This document shows positions 1 through 12,083 of a DNA stretch of 64,000 bases, piece after piece (position 1 is the first letter of the stretch; each line of letters opens with the position of its first letter). Both the position numbers and the translations under genes were made by a program. The stretch is from Thinopyrum elongatum. Lineage: Eukaryota; Streptophyta; Magnoliopsida; Poales; Poaceae. Where the stretch lies: NCBI GenBank assembly GCA_011799875.1, contig CM022299.1, forward strand, positions 209,566,070 to 209,630,069, given 5' to 3'. The notes under the pieces were generated by a model. The model saw only the letters and a list, made by a program, of their open reading frames with translations, did no database searches and was not told the origin of the DNA.

Positions 1-1060
1 ATAACGGTTCGACCGATAAAGATCTTCGTAGAATATGTGGGAGCCAATATAAGCATCCAGGTTCCGCTATTGGTTATTGACCAGAGAAGTGTCTCGGTCA
101 TGTCTACATAGTTCTCGAACCCGTAGGGTCCGCACGCTTAACGTTCGATGACGATTTAATATTATATGAGTTATGTGATTTGGTGACTGAATGTTGTTCG
201 GAGTCCCGGATGAGATCACGGACATGACGAGGAGTCTCAAAATGGTCGAGAGGTAAAGATTGATATATAGGCCGATGGTATTCGGACACCGGAAGTGTTC
301 CGGAGGGTATAGGGTACATATCGGGTCACAGGAAGGGGTTCCGGGCACCCCCGGCAAAAGATATGGGCCTAATGGGCCAAGAGGGGAAATGCAGCAGCCA
401 GCAGGGGCGGCTGTGCCCCCCATATGGGCCGCACCAGATAAGGAAAGAGGGGAAGAAAGAAGGAAGGGGAGGGATTCGGCCCCCCCTTCCTTCCCTCCTC
501 CCTCCTCTTTCCTTCCCACTCCGGTAAATAAGGAAGGGGGGCACACCACTTGGGAATCCCCAAGTAGGATTCGGATCCTACTTGGGGCACCCCATGGCTG
601 CCTCTCCTCCCCTCCCACCTATATATATGTGGGGTGGGGGGCGCCTAGAACACACAACATCAACTGTTAGCCGTGTGCGGCGCCCCCTCCATAGATTACA
701 CCCTCGGTCATATTCTCGCGGTGCTTAGGCGAAGCCCTGCGCGGATCACTTCACCATCACCGTCACCACGCTGTTGTGCTGATGGAACTCATCTACTTCC
801 TCGACACTTTGCTGGATCAAGAGTTCGAGGGACGTCATCGAGCTGAACGTGTGCAGAACTCGGAGGTGCCGTACGTTCGGTGCTTGATCGGTCGGAACAA
901 GAAGAAGTTCGACTACATCAACCGCTTTGTCAAATGCTTCCGCTTTCGGTCTACGAGGGTACATAGACACACTCTCCTCCTCTCGTTGCTATGCATCTCC
1001 TAGATAGATCTTGCGTGAGCGTAGGAATTTTTTTGAAATTACATGCTATGTTTCCTAACA
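1..1060 (+). repeat. 5' LTR of the Angela-like element, right 60% only
   Basis: It aligns by eye with 6877-7941 of the 3' LTR over its whole length with scattered substitutions of a few percent and small indels. It ends at the CCTAACA terminus just before the primer-binding site. The first about 700 bases of the LTR lie left of the window. Short frames on both strands here (for example 776-1003) recur in the 3' LTR and are not genes. Confidence 0.93.
619..628 (+). promoter_or_regulatory. TATA-like box of the Angela 5' LTR
   Basis: The string CTATATATAT sits about 440 bases before the LTR end and recurs at the matching place in the 3' LTR. This is the expected type of core promoter for the genomic RNA. 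The transcription start is not visible from sequence alone. Confidence 0.6.
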
Positions 1061-1061
1061 G

Positions 1062-1079
1062 TGGCATCAGAGCCAGGTC
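1062..1079 (+). other. Primer-binding site, initiator tRNA-Met type
   Basis: TGGCATCAGAGCCAGG begins one base after the LTR end. It is complementary to the 3' end of plant initiator tRNA-Met apart from a C where TGGTATCAGAGC is usual. That substitution would weaken minus-strand priming and fits an old copy. Confidence 0.85.
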
Positions 1080-2309
1080 TATGCGTAGATGATATGCACG
1101 AGTAGAACACAAAGAGTTGTGGGCGGTGATAGTCATACTGCTTACCACCAACGTCTTATTTTGATTCGGCGGTATTGTTGGATGAAGCGGCCCGGACCAA
1201 CCTTACATGACCACGTTCATGAGACCGGTTCCACCGACAGACATGCAACTAGTTTTGCATAAAGGTGGCTGGCGGGTGTCTGTTTCTCCTACTTTAGTTG
1301 AATCAAATTTGACTGCGGCCGGTCCTTGTTGAAGGTTAAAATAGCAAACTTGATAAATCACCGTTGTGGTTTTGATGCGCAGGTAAGAACGGTTCTTGCT
1401 AGAAGCCCGTAGCAGCCATGTAAAACTTGCAACAACAAAGTAGAGGACGTCTAACTTGTTTTTGCAGGGCATGTTGTGATGTGATATGGTCAAGACATGA
1501 TGTGATATACGTTGTTGTATGAGATGATCATGTTTTGTAAAAGTTATCAGCAACTGGCAGGAGCCTTATGGTTGTCGCTTTATTGTATGAAATGCAAATG
1601 CCATGTAATTGCTTTACTTTATCACTATGCGTTAGCGATAGTTGTAGAAGCAATAGTTGGCGAGACGTCCACGATGCAACGATGGAGATCAAGGTGTCGA
1701 GCTGGTGACGATGGAGATCATGATTATGCTTTGGAGATGGAGATCAAAAGCACAAGCTGATGATGTCCATATCATGTCACATATTTTGATTGCATGTGAT
1801 GTTTATCTTTTATGCATCTTGTTTTGCTTAGTACGACGATAGCATTATAAGATGATCCCTTAACTAAATTTCAAGGTATAAGTGTTCTCCCTGAGTATGC
1901 ACCGTTGCGACAGTTTGTCGAGTTGAGACACCATGTGATGATCGGGTGTGATAGACTCTACGTTCACATACAACGGGTGCAAGACAGTTTTGCACATGCG
2001 GAATACTCGGGTTAAACTTGACGAGCCTAGTATGTACAGACATGGCCTCGGAACACTGGAGACCGAAAGGTCGAACGTGAATCATATAGTAGATATGATC
2101 AACATAGAGATGTTCACCATTGATGACTACTCCATCTCACGTGATGATCGGACATGGTTTAGTTGATTTGGATCATGTATCATTTAGATGACTTGAGGGA
2201 TGTCTATCTAAGTGGGAGTTCTTTAGTAATTTGACTAATTGAACTTAATTTATCATGAACTTAGTCCTGATAGTATTTGCATATCTATGTTGTAGATCGA
2301 TAGCTCGCG
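1080..2309 (+). other. Untranslated leader of the Angela-like element
   Basis: About 1.2 kb between the primer-binding site and the first recognisable gag codons. It holds only short frames on both strands with no family match that I recognise. Long leaders are usual in BARE1-type elements, where they carry packaging and dimerisation signals. None of those signals can be identified here by eye. Confidence 0.7.
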
Positions 2310-5300
2310 ATATAGCTCCCTTATTTTTTGATATGTTCCTAGAGAAAACTAAGTTGAAAGATGATGGTAGCAATAATGCGGACTAGGTCCATGATCTGAG
2401 GATTATCCTCATTGCTGCATAGAAGAATTATGTCATTGATGCACCACTAGGTGACAGACCTATTGTAGGAGCAGATGCAGACGTTATGAATGTTTGGCAA
2501 GCTTGATATGATGACTACTTGATAGTTTAGTGTGCCATACCTTACGGCTTAGAATCGGGGCTTCAAAGATGTTTTGAACGTCATGGAACATATAAGATGT
2601 TCCAAGAGCTAAAATTGGTATTTCAGACTTATGCCCGTGTTGAGAGGTATGAGACCTTTGACAAGTACTTTGGCTACAAGATGGAGGAGAATAGCTCAGC
2701 CAGTGAGCATGTGCTCAGAATGTCTGGGTACTACAATCGCTTGAATCAAGTGGGAGTTAATCTTCCAGATAAGATAGTGATTGACAAAGTTCTCTAGTCA
2801 CTATCACCAAGTTACTAGAACTTCGTGATGAACTATAATATGCAAGGGATGACAAAAATGATTCCCGAGCTCTTCGCGATACTGAAATCAGCAAAGGTAG
2901 AAATCAAGAAAGAGCATCAAGTGTTGATGGTTGACAAGACCACTAGTTTCAAGAAAAAGGGCGAGGGAAAGAAAGGGAACTTCAAGAAGAATGGCAAGCA
3001 AGTTGTCGCTCCCATGAAGAAGCCCAAAGCTGGACCCAAGCCTGAAACTGAGTGCTTCTACTGCAAAGGAAATGGTTACTGGAAGCGGAACTACCCCAAA
3101 TACTTGGCGGATAAGACGGATGGCAAAGTGAACAAAGGTATATTTGATATACATGTTATTGATGTGTATTTTACTAGTGTTCATAGTAGCCCTTGGGTAT
3201 TTGATACTGGTTCAGTTGCTAAGATTAGTAACTCGAAACAGGAGTTGCAAAATGAACAGAGACTAGTTAATGACGAGGTGACGACGTGTGTTGGAAGTGA
3301 TTCCAAGGTTGATAAGATCACCATCGCACACTCCCTCTACCTTCGGGATTAGTGTTGGACCTAAATAAATAAATGTTATTTGGTGTTTGCGTTGAGCATG
3401 AATATGATTGGATCATGTTTATTGCGATATGGTTATTCATTTAAGTCAGAGAATAATTGTTGTTCTGTTTACATGAATAAAACCTTCTATGGTCATACAC
3501 TCAATGTAAATGGTTTATTGAATCTCGATCGTAGTGATACACATATTCATAATATTGATGCCAAAAGATGCAAGTTGATAATGATAGTGCAACATATTTG
3601 TGGCACTGCCGTTTAGGTCATATTGGTGTAAAGCGCATGAAGAAACTCCATACAGATGGGCTTTTGGAATCACTTGATTATGAATCATTTGATACTTGAG
3701 AACCATGCCTCATGGCCAAGATGACAAAAACTCCGTTCTCCGGAACAATGGAGCGAGCTAATGACTTATTGGAAATAATACATACCGATGTATGCGGTCC
3801 AATGAGTGTTGAAGCACGCGGCGGGTATCGTTATTTTTTGACCTTCATAGATGATTTAAGTAGGTATGGATATATCTACTTGATGAAACACAAGTCTGAA
3901 ACATTTGAAAGGTTCAAAGAATTTCAGAGTGAAGTGTAGAATCATCGTAACAAGAAAATAAAGTTTCTACGATCTGATCGCGAAGGCGAATATTGAGTTA
4001 CGAGTTTGGCCTTCATTTAAAACAATGTGGAATAGTTTCACAATTCACGCCACCTGGAACACCACAGCGTAATGGTGTGTCCGAACATCGTAACCGTACT
4101 TTATTGGATATGGTGCGTTCTATGATGTCTCTTACCGATTTACCACTATCGTTTTGGGGTTATGCATTAGAGACAGCTGCATTCACGTTAAATAGGGCAC
4201 CGTCTAAATCCGTTGAGATGACACCGTATGAAGTGTGGTTTGCCAAGAAACCTAAGCTGTCGTTTCTTAAAGTTTGGGGTTGCGACACTTATGTCAAAAG
4301 GCTTCAGCCTGATAAGCTCGAACCCAAATCGGAGAAGTGCGTCTTCATAGGATACCCTAAAAAACAATTGGGTACACCTTCTAACACAGATCCGAAGGCA
4401 AGATCTTTGTTGCTAAGTTTGGGTCCTTTCTAGAGAAGGAGTTTCTCTCGAAAGAAGTGAGTAGGAGGAAAGTAGAACTTGATGAGGTAATCGTACCTTC
4501 TCTCGAATTGGGAAAGTAGTTCATCAGAAAAAACTGTTCCCGTGATGCCTACACCAACTAGAGAGGAAGCTAATGATGATGATCATGAAACTTTGGATCA
4601 AGCTACTACAGAACCTCGTAGGTCAACCAGAACACAATCCGCACCAGAGTGGTACGGGAATCCTGTACTGGAAGTCATGTTACTAGACCAAGGCCAACCT
4701 ACGAACTATGAAGAAGCTATGATGAGCCCAGATTCCGACAGATGGCTTGAGGCCATGAAATCTGAGATAGGATCCATGTATGAGAACAAAGTGTGGACTT
4801 TGGTGGACTTGCCCGATGATCGGCGAGCCATAGAGAATAAAGGGATCTTCAAGAAGAAGACTGCCGCTGATGGTAATGTTACAATCTACAAAGCTCGACT
4901 TGTCACAAAAGGTTTTTGACAAGTTCAAGGAGTTGACTACGATGAGACTTTCTCACCCGTAGCGATGCTTAAGTCCGTCCGAATCATGTTAGCAATTGCC
5001 CCATTTTATGATTATGAAATCTGGCAAATGGACGTCAAAACTGCATTCCTTAATGGATTTCTTAAAGAAGAGTTGTATACGATGCAACCAGAAGTTTTTG
5101 TCGATCCTAAAGGTGCTAACAAAGTGTGCAAGCTCCAGCGATCCATCTATGGACTGGTGCAAGCATCTCGGAGTTGGAATATACGCTTTGATGAGGTGAT
5201 CAAAGCATATGGTTTTATACAGACTTTCGGAGAAGCCTGTATTTACAAGAAAGTGAGTGAGAGCTCTGTAGCATTTCTAATATTATATGTGGATGACATA

Positions 5301-5960
5301 TTTTTGATTGGAAATGATGTAGAATTTCTGGATAGCATAAAAGGATACTAGAATAAGAATTTTTCAATGAAAGACCTCGGTGAAGCTACTTATATATTGG
5401 GCATCAAGATCTATAGGGATAGATCGAGAAGCTTAATAGGACTTTCGAAAAGCACATACCTTGACAAGATTTTGAAGAAGTTCAAAATAGATCAGTCAAA
5501 GAAAGGGTTCTTGCCTTTATTACAAGGTGTGAAGTTGAGTAAGACTCAAAGCCCGACCACGGCAGAAGATAGAGAAAGAATGAAAGTCATTCCCTATGCA
5601 TCAGCCATAGGTTCTATAAAGTATGCCATGCTGTGTACCAGACCTGTTGTGTGCATTGCCAATAAGTTTGGCAAGAGGGTACAAAAGTGATCCAGGAGTG
5701 GACCACTGGACAGCGGTCAAAATTATCCTTAGTTACCTAAGAGGACTAAGGAAGTGTTTCTCTGTTATGGAGGTGATAAAGAGTTTGTTGTAAAGGGTTA
5801 CGTCGATGCAAGCTTTAACACCGATCCGGATGACTCTGAGTCTTAATCTGGATACATATTGAAAGTGGGAGCAATCAGCTAGAGTAGCTCCATGCAGAGC
5901 ATTGTAGACATAGAAATTTGCAAAATACATATGGATCTGAATGTGGCAGACCCGTTGACT
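2310..5960 (+). pseudogene. gag-pol: Decayed Copia gag-pol polyprotein (Angela/BARE1 type)
   Basis: The frame is broken by many stops and shifts. Gag pieces lie at about 2320-3120. The zinc knuckle (3053-3095) reads CFYCKGNGYWKRNY, so both the His and the last Cys of CX2CX4HX4C have become Tyr. The protease motif DTGS follows at about 3203. Integrase pieces lie at 3600-4433, with PQRNGVSEHRNRT at the catalytic Glu region. RT pieces lie at 4680-5350, with the catalytic YVDD near 5290. RNase H is represented by remnants at 5560-5940 with an internal deletion. Premature stops close the segments at 3352, 3616, 3939, 4433, 4919, 5351 and 5690. In an intact element the protein packages RNA, cleaves itself, copies RNA to DNA and integrates it. 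This copy cannot encode any of these activities. Confidence 0.9.
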
Positions 5961-6005
5961 AAACTTCTTTCACAAGCAAAACATGATCACACCTTAGTAC
6001 TCTTT

Positions 6006-6150
6006 GGGTGTTAATCACATAGCGATGTGAACTAGATTATTGAATCTAGTAAACCCTTTGGGTGTTGGTCACATGGCGATGTGAACTATGGGTGTTAATC
6101 ACATAAAGATGTGAACTATTGGTGTTAAATCACATGGCGATGTGAACTAG
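6006..6150 (+). repeat. Four tandem copies of a roughly 30-bp unit before the polypurine tract
   Basis: The unit is close to GGTGTTAATCACATGGCGA followed by TGTGAACTA. It occurs four times with small changes and with a partial interspersed unit containing GATTATTGAATCTAG. It lies between the pol remnant and the 3' LTR in non-coding sequence. Confidence 0.85.
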
Positions 6151-6167
6151 ATTATTGACTCTAGTGC

Positions 6168-6178
6168 AAGTGGGAGAC
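6168..6178 (+). other. Polypurine tract of the Angela-like element
   Basis: AAGTGGGAGAC abuts the first base of the 3' LTR, the position expected for the plus-strand DNA primer. Confidence 0.8.
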
Positions 6179-7941
6179 TGAAGGAAATATGCCCTAGAGG
6201 CAATAATAAAGTTGTTATTTTATATTTCCTTATTCATGATAAATGTTTATTATTCATGCTAGAATTATATTGATCGGAAACCTAAATACATGTGTGAATA
6301 CATAGACAAACACTGTGTTCCTAGTGAGCCTCTACTTGACTAGCTCGTTGATCAAAGATGGTTAAGGTTTCCTAACCATGGACATGAGTTGTCATTTGAT
6401 AACGGGATCACATCATTAGGAGAATGATGTGATGGACAAGACCCATCCGTTAGCTTAGCATAATGATCATTCAGTTTTATTGCTACTGCTTTCTTCATGT
6501 CAAATACATATTCCTTCGACTATGAGATTATGCAACTCCCGGATACCGGAGGAATGCCTTGTGTGCTATCAAACATCACAATGTAACTGGGTGATTATAA
6601 AGATGCTCTACAGGTATCTCCGAAGGTGTCTGTTGGGTTGGCATAGATCGAGATTAGGATTTGTCACTCTGAATATCAGAGAGGTATCTCTGGGCCCTCT
6701 CGGTAATGCACATCATAAGAAGCCTTGCAAGCAAAGTGACTTAGTCACAGGATGATGTATTACGGAACGAGTAAAGAGACTTGCCGGTAATGATATTGAA
6801 CTAGGTATAAAGATACCGACGATCGAATCTCGGGCAAGTAACATACCGATGGACAAAGGGAATAATGTATGTTGTCATAACGATTCGACCGATAAAGATC
6901 TTCGTAGAATATGTGGGAGCCAATATGAGCATCCAGGTTCCGCTATTGGTTATTGATCGGAGAAGTGTCTCAGTCATGTCTACATAGTTCTCGAACCCGT
7001 AGGGTCCGCACGCTTAACGTTCGATGACGATTTAGTATTATATGTGTTATGTGATTTGGTGACCGAATGTTGTTCGGAGTCCCGGATGAGATCACGGACA
7101 TGACGAGGAGTCTCGAAATGGTCAAGGGGTAAATATTGATATATAGGACGATGGTATTCAGACACCGGAAGTGTTCCGGAGGGTACCGGGTACATATCGG
7201 GTCACCGGAAGGGGTTCCGGGCAGCCCCGGCAAAAGATATGGGCCTAATGGGCCAGGAGGGGAAACACAGCAGCCAGCAGGGGCTGCTGCGCCCCCCATA
7301 TGGGCCGCACCAGAGGAGAAGGAAAGAGGGGAAGAGAGAAGGAAGGGGAGGGATTCGGCCTCCCCCTTCCTTCCCTCCTCCCTCCTCTTTCGTTCCCACT
7401 CCGGTAAATAAGGAAGGGGGGCGCACCACTTGGGAAACCCCAAGTAGGATTTGGATCCTACTTGGGGCGCCCCATGGCTGCCTCTCCTCCCCTCCCGCCT
7501 ATATATATGTGGGGAGGGGGGCACCTAGAACACACAACATCAACTGTTAGCCGTGTGCGGCGCCCCACTCCACAGATTACACCGTCGGTCATATTCTCGT
7601 GGTGCTTAGGCGAAGCCCTACGCGGATCACTTCACCATCACTGTCACCACGCTGTTGTACTGACAGAACTCATCTACTTCCTCGACACTTTGCTGGATCA
7701 AGAGTTCAAGGGACGTCATCGAGCTGAACGTGTGCAGAACTCGGAGGTGCCATACGTTCGGTGCTTGATCGGTCGGAACGAGAAGAAGTTCAACTACATC
7801 AACCGCGTTGTCAAGATCTTCCGCTTTCGGTCTACGAGGGTACCTAGACACACTCTCCCCCTCTCGTTGCTATGCATCTCCTAGATAGATCTTGCGTGAG
7901 CGTAGGAATTTTTTTGAAATTACATGCTACATTTCCTAACA
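6179..7941 (+). repeat. 3' LTR of the Angela-like element (1763 bp)
   Basis: It starts TGAAGGAAATATGCC and ends CTAACA. The length fits the 1.7-1.8 kb expected for Angela/BARE1. A TATA-like box is at 7499. The sequence beyond 7941 is RT coding sequence of a Gypsy element, so the right boundary is sharp. Confidence 0.93.
7499..7508 (+). promoter_or_regulatory. TATA-like box of the Angela 3' LTR
   Basis: CTATATATAT at the same LTR position as in the 5' LTR. In a 3' LTR it could drive outward transcription into the flanking Tat element. Whether it is active cannot be seen. Confidence 0.55.
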
Positions 7942-10890
7942 CAACATGTGGCGCATGTGCATGGACTACACCAACCTCAACAAGGCGTGCCCCAAGGACC
8001 CATTCTCGTTGCTAAGGATCGATCAGATAATCAACTCCACGACAGGGTGCGAATGCCTATGCTTCCTGGATGCATATTCAGGATACCACACATATGGATG
8101 AAAGAATATGACCAGGAGATGACCTCCTCCATCATGCCGTATGGGGCCTTCTGCTACGTCACTATGCCATTCGGCCTCAAGAATGCGGGGGCTACGTACC
8201 AGCGGACAATGCAGAAGTGTTTCAATAAACAGATCAGAGTGAATGCGGAGGTCTATATTGATGACATTATGGTCAAATCCAAGCAAGGATCAAGCCTCCT
8301 CATCGAGCTCCAGCAGACCTTCGACAACCTCCGCAACTTCAGTATGAAGCTAAATCCCAACAAATGCGTCTTTGGGGTCCCCGTAGTACAACTACTGGGG
8401 TTCATTGTATCCCAACGGGGGATAGAGGCAAACCTAGAGAAGATAAAAGCCATAGTGTACCTCGAGCGCCCCCAAAACAGTGCGTGACATACAGAAGCTC
8501 ACGGGCTGTGTGGCGACGCTGAGCAGATTCATCTCAAGACTAGGAGAAAAAGCCCTGCCACTATACCGCCTCCTCAAAAAGGGCGACAAATTCCACTGGA
8601 GCGACAAAGCAAGCAAGCATTCGTCAACCTCAAGACATTGTTACAGTCAAACCCGCTCCTAGTCTCCCCAGCCCAATCGGAACCCATGTTGCTCTACATT
8701 GCAGCAACAACCCAATTAGCCAGCGTGGTCATCACTGTCAAACGAGACGAGGCCGAAAAGATACACCGCGTACAACACCCGGTGTACTATGTCAGCGAGG
8801 TAATTACGCCTTGCAAGACAAGATACCCACACTATCAGAAGATCACATATGGAGTGTTCATGGCCGCAAGAAAGCCGAGGCATTACTTCCGAGCCAATTC
8901 AATAACGGTGGTCATCCATGCGCCACTATCCGACATCATCAACAATAAAGATGCCACAGGTCGTGTGGCGAAATGGGCAATTGAACTCCTACCGTTCGAG
9001 CTCTCTTAAAAGCCACGTACGGCAGTGAAATCTCAGGCCATCACTAACTTCCTCGTAGAATGGACAGAGGCCCAGCAAGTCCCCAAAAACATAGACCTTG
9101 AGTATTGTACAATGTACTTTGACGGGTCGATGACCGTGCAAGGACTGGGGGCTTGAGTAAACCTCGTCTTCTCAAGAGGCAACAAGATGAACTACGTCCT
9201 TTAACTACATTTTCGGGATTCCAACAATGTAGCAAAATATGAAGCCCTCCTACACGGGCTCCGGATTGCGGCCTCCATGGGCATCCGACATCTCATCTGC
9301 CACGACGACTCCGACCTTGTGATCCAACAGGTCATGAAGACATTTGACACCAAGCACCCCAATATGGCGGCATACTGCGTCGCTGTCTGAGCACTTGAAG
9401 GGAAATTTGACGGACTTAAGCTACATCACATCAAAAGAGGCTACAACATCATGGCAGATAACCTCATGTGGGTCGGGTCGTCTAGAGAACCCGTACCAGA
9501 CGAGACCTTCCTGGAGATACTACACTAGCCATCCATCAAGATAAAAGACCACGGCATGGCAGCGGCAGACCCCGATAACACAGAAAACACAGCCCCGACA
9601 GTCACCCCCACCCTCAGCTACATCAGAGGAGGCTGTGACGATGATTCACAACCAAGACTGGATACAACCACTACATGTCTACATGACCAAAGGCGAGCTC
9701 CCTCAAGACAAAATAGAGGCACGACGCATTTTCTACCGGTCCAAGGCCTACACGATCATCAACGGCGAGCTATACAAATGCAGCAGGTAGGTGTTTTCCA
9801 GCGATGTGTATCAGCGGAAGAAGGAAAAAAACTCCTTGAAGAAATACACGCGGGGGCTTGTGGCCATCACGCAACCCCTAGGACAATTGTAGCAAAGGCC
9901 TTTCAGCATGGTTTCTTCTGGCCTTGCGCGATACGTGACGCCGAGGGGATCGTCTGCAACTACGATGGCTACCAATGGTTGCCAACAAAACACACATGCC
10001 AGCCTCAGCCCTAAAGACGATCCCACTCACATGGGCATTTGCGGTATGGGGGATAGACATGGTCGGCAAGCTCACGCCCTCACTAGGAGGTCACCAATTC
10101 TTGTTGGTGACCATCGACAAATTCACCAAGTGGATCGAGGCTAAACCAGTAACAAACGCAGAGGCTGACACAACAGTCAAGTTTGTTTCCGGCCTAATAC
10201 ACCGCTTCGGCGTCCCGCACAGCATCATTACTGATAACGGGTCCAACTTCACCGCATTGGTGTTCAAAGATTTCTGCCACCAACGACGCATCCACATAGA
10301 CTACGCGTCTGTGGCACACCCTTAATCCAACGGATAGGTCGAACAAGATCACCGCTTGACCATGTAAGGCCTCAAGCCACGGCTCATCATGTTGCTCGTT
10401 CGAGCGAAGGGCAACTGGGTGGAGGAGATCCCCTCCATCCTCTGAAGTTTGCGCACGACCCCAAACTAGTCCATTGGCTATATGACCTTCTTTATGGTCT
10501 ATGAAGCGGAGGCGGTGCTCCCATCAAACATCGAATATGATTCGCCACGAGTCCGGGCATACGAGGAGGAGGTCACTGAAGAAAACAGGAAGGACAACGT
10601 CACTGCCAAGGAAGAAGCACACCTCCTCGCCACAAACGCACCAGCATATATCAACAGAAGCTGAGACAATATCATGGTCGGCGTGTTAGGGCACGCGAGT
10701 TCAACATCGGAGACCTCGTCCTATGCCTCAAGCAAAAGTTAAGGGAGAACAAGATGTCTTCCCCATGGAAAGGCCCCTTCGTCGTCCATGAGGTACTCAA
10801 CAACGGGGCCTACAACCTCCGTAACAAGAAAACAGGTCGGATTACGTCACGACCCTGGAATGCCAAGCATCTCCGCCTATTTTATGCATA
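7942..10890 (+). pseudogene. pol: Decayed Tat-type pol: RT, RNase H, second RNase H, integrase
   Basis: The reading starts directly at the Angela junction with MWRMCMDYTNLNKACPKDPF, an RT segment. A frameshift near 8090 separates it from the next part, which has MPFGLKNAGATYQRTMQ and the catalytic YIDD (about 8253). RNase H of the Gypsy type covers about 8640-9009. A second, archaeal-like RNase H lies at about 9060-9460 with MYFDGS, KYEALLHGL and DSDLVIQQV. The integrase zinc region is at about 9830-9990. The integrase core is at 9990-10370 with GIDMVGKL and TDNGSNF, and a stop falls just before the VEQ of the catalytic Glu. Several more stops lie in 8487-10700. The protein would have served replication and integration of Tat-1; this copy is dead. 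The missing gag and protease lie left of the window. Confidence 0.88.
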
Positions 10891-11540
10891 GACCTCTAAG
10901 TACGATGTACTTTCCTGCATAAACCGTTTTGCAAAAATTGATTTTTCATGTACCTTTAGCTCAAACAATATTAGGTTGGAAAATAAGGAGGTCGCAATGG
11001 CCGCCCATACTTTTTCATGTCCCTTCTAGTTTGCTAAATGTGACATGACACACAGCTATTTAGCAACAAAACACTTTACTGAAACCCCTTGGGATAGACA
11101 AGTTGCGGAAGAACAAAAAATTCTCTTTGTTGAGGGATTCGGGGGCTGCATCGCTATCAGTGGACCACCCGCAGCTCCACCCAAAGCTGCATCGTACGTT
11201 CCTACTCCTTGATCCGAACCCTTGTGGCTGTTTCTTCTGCCGACCTCCCACAGCCTAGTGCTTCGGGAATTGTATCAAAGCAATTTTGTTGGTAGTCCTA
11301 CCTTTGAGGAGAGCAACCACTAAGGATGACGGACGACTGAATCAGGCATTCTAGTCACGCCGAGCCCCACTAAATACACCTACGAAATCAACATGCACCA
11401 AAGGGGATCTCTGCTCCTAACCCAGGCAAAGGCACTTCACCACCTCTATGGCATACAAATAACACATACACCTCAATTTTCATGGAAACAAAAGCACATA
11501 GAAAGAGGTCGTATTAATAAGTATTGTAAATGGAGTTGTG
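10891..11540 (+). other. Non-coding stretch between pol and the antisense frame of Tat-1
   Basis: No reading frame I can recognise on either strand. A short minus frame at 11060-11251 has no family features. Tat elements commonly have such a spacer between pol and their extra frame. Confidence 0.6.
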
Positions 11541-12083
11541 ATTTGCTTTGTTTTCAGGCTACAATACATTAGGCCTCTCGATGACTACATTCAGCAGCAA
11601 ACACCACAGCCGACTCTACATCCACATAAAAGCTCTGTGCCGGCCTGGTATGCGGCTCAGTGGTCACCAAGTCATGGATAGACCTCTTGGGACAGCACGT
11701 GTGCAGCCGCGTCATCACGTACTGAGCGCCCGCCGTCGCGGCGGCCTCCTGGAGATCCATCAGGCGCTGGTCCGCTTCTGGCATGCACGCAATGCGTTGA
11801 GCAAGGTCAGCGACCTCGGCTTCTCCTGGCCACAAGACCCCAGCGGCTCACGCAAGAGCCTCGTACATCATGTCCAAAGTCGACGCCACCTTGCCAAAGC
11901 GCGAGGAGCTCGATGGGCAAATCAAGTCTAGCAGCACAGCTTCACGAAAAACACACGTTACCAAAAAATATCAAGGAAGGTGCAAAGGGCAGAGTCAGAG
12001 AGAAGGAACAAAATGACTCACCACCCGCAACGACCTCCAAATGATGCTGGCGTGAATGCCACTGGTGGAGTTCCCTCACAGCA
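11541..12083 (-). pseudogene. C-terminal part of the antisense frame of Tat-1
   Basis: On the minus strand, 11835-11569 encodes a charged, Ala/Glu-rich, helix-prone segment (for example AEVADLAQRIACMPEADQRL). It matches in style the coiled-coil region of the antisense frame at 28297-30719. The Athila-type element is inserted between the two halves. Stops at 11836-12083 show decay. The assignment to one frame rests on strand, composition and the insertion geometry, not on a full alignment. Confidence 0.6.
12079..12083. repeat. Left target duplication of the Athila-type element (CAGCA)
   Basis: CAGCA precedes the LTR start at 12084. The right flank at 28297-28301 is CAACA, a 4 of 5 match. A single later mutation would explain the difference. 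Confidence 0.65.

Larger units (their letters stand above)
1..7941 (+). mobile_element. Angela/WIS/BARE1-like Copia retrotransposon, cut by the window start
   Basis: An LTR retrotransposon of the Ty1-Copia superfamily in plus orientation. The window opens inside its 5' LTR (to 1060). A primer-binding site follows at 1062, then a leader, a decayed gag-pol, a polypurine tract ending at 6178 and a full 3' LTR (6179-7941). The LTR begins TGAAGGAAATATGCCCTAGA and ends CCTAACA, which I recognise as the Angela/WIS/BARE1 family of wheat and barley. The protein order gag, protease, integrase, RT, RNase H is that of Copia. It is inserted in the RT region of a Tat-lineage Gypsy, whose reading resumes directly at 7942. 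The target duplication cannot be tested because the left flank lies outside the window. Family call is confident; the choice between Angela, WIS and BARE1 is not. Confidence 0.92.

Noticed and set aside
746..1003. Small frames on both strands with matches in 7627-7884
   Set aside because: Both places are the same part of the Angela LTR. The frames are shared because the LTRs are duplicates, and no protein family is recognisable.
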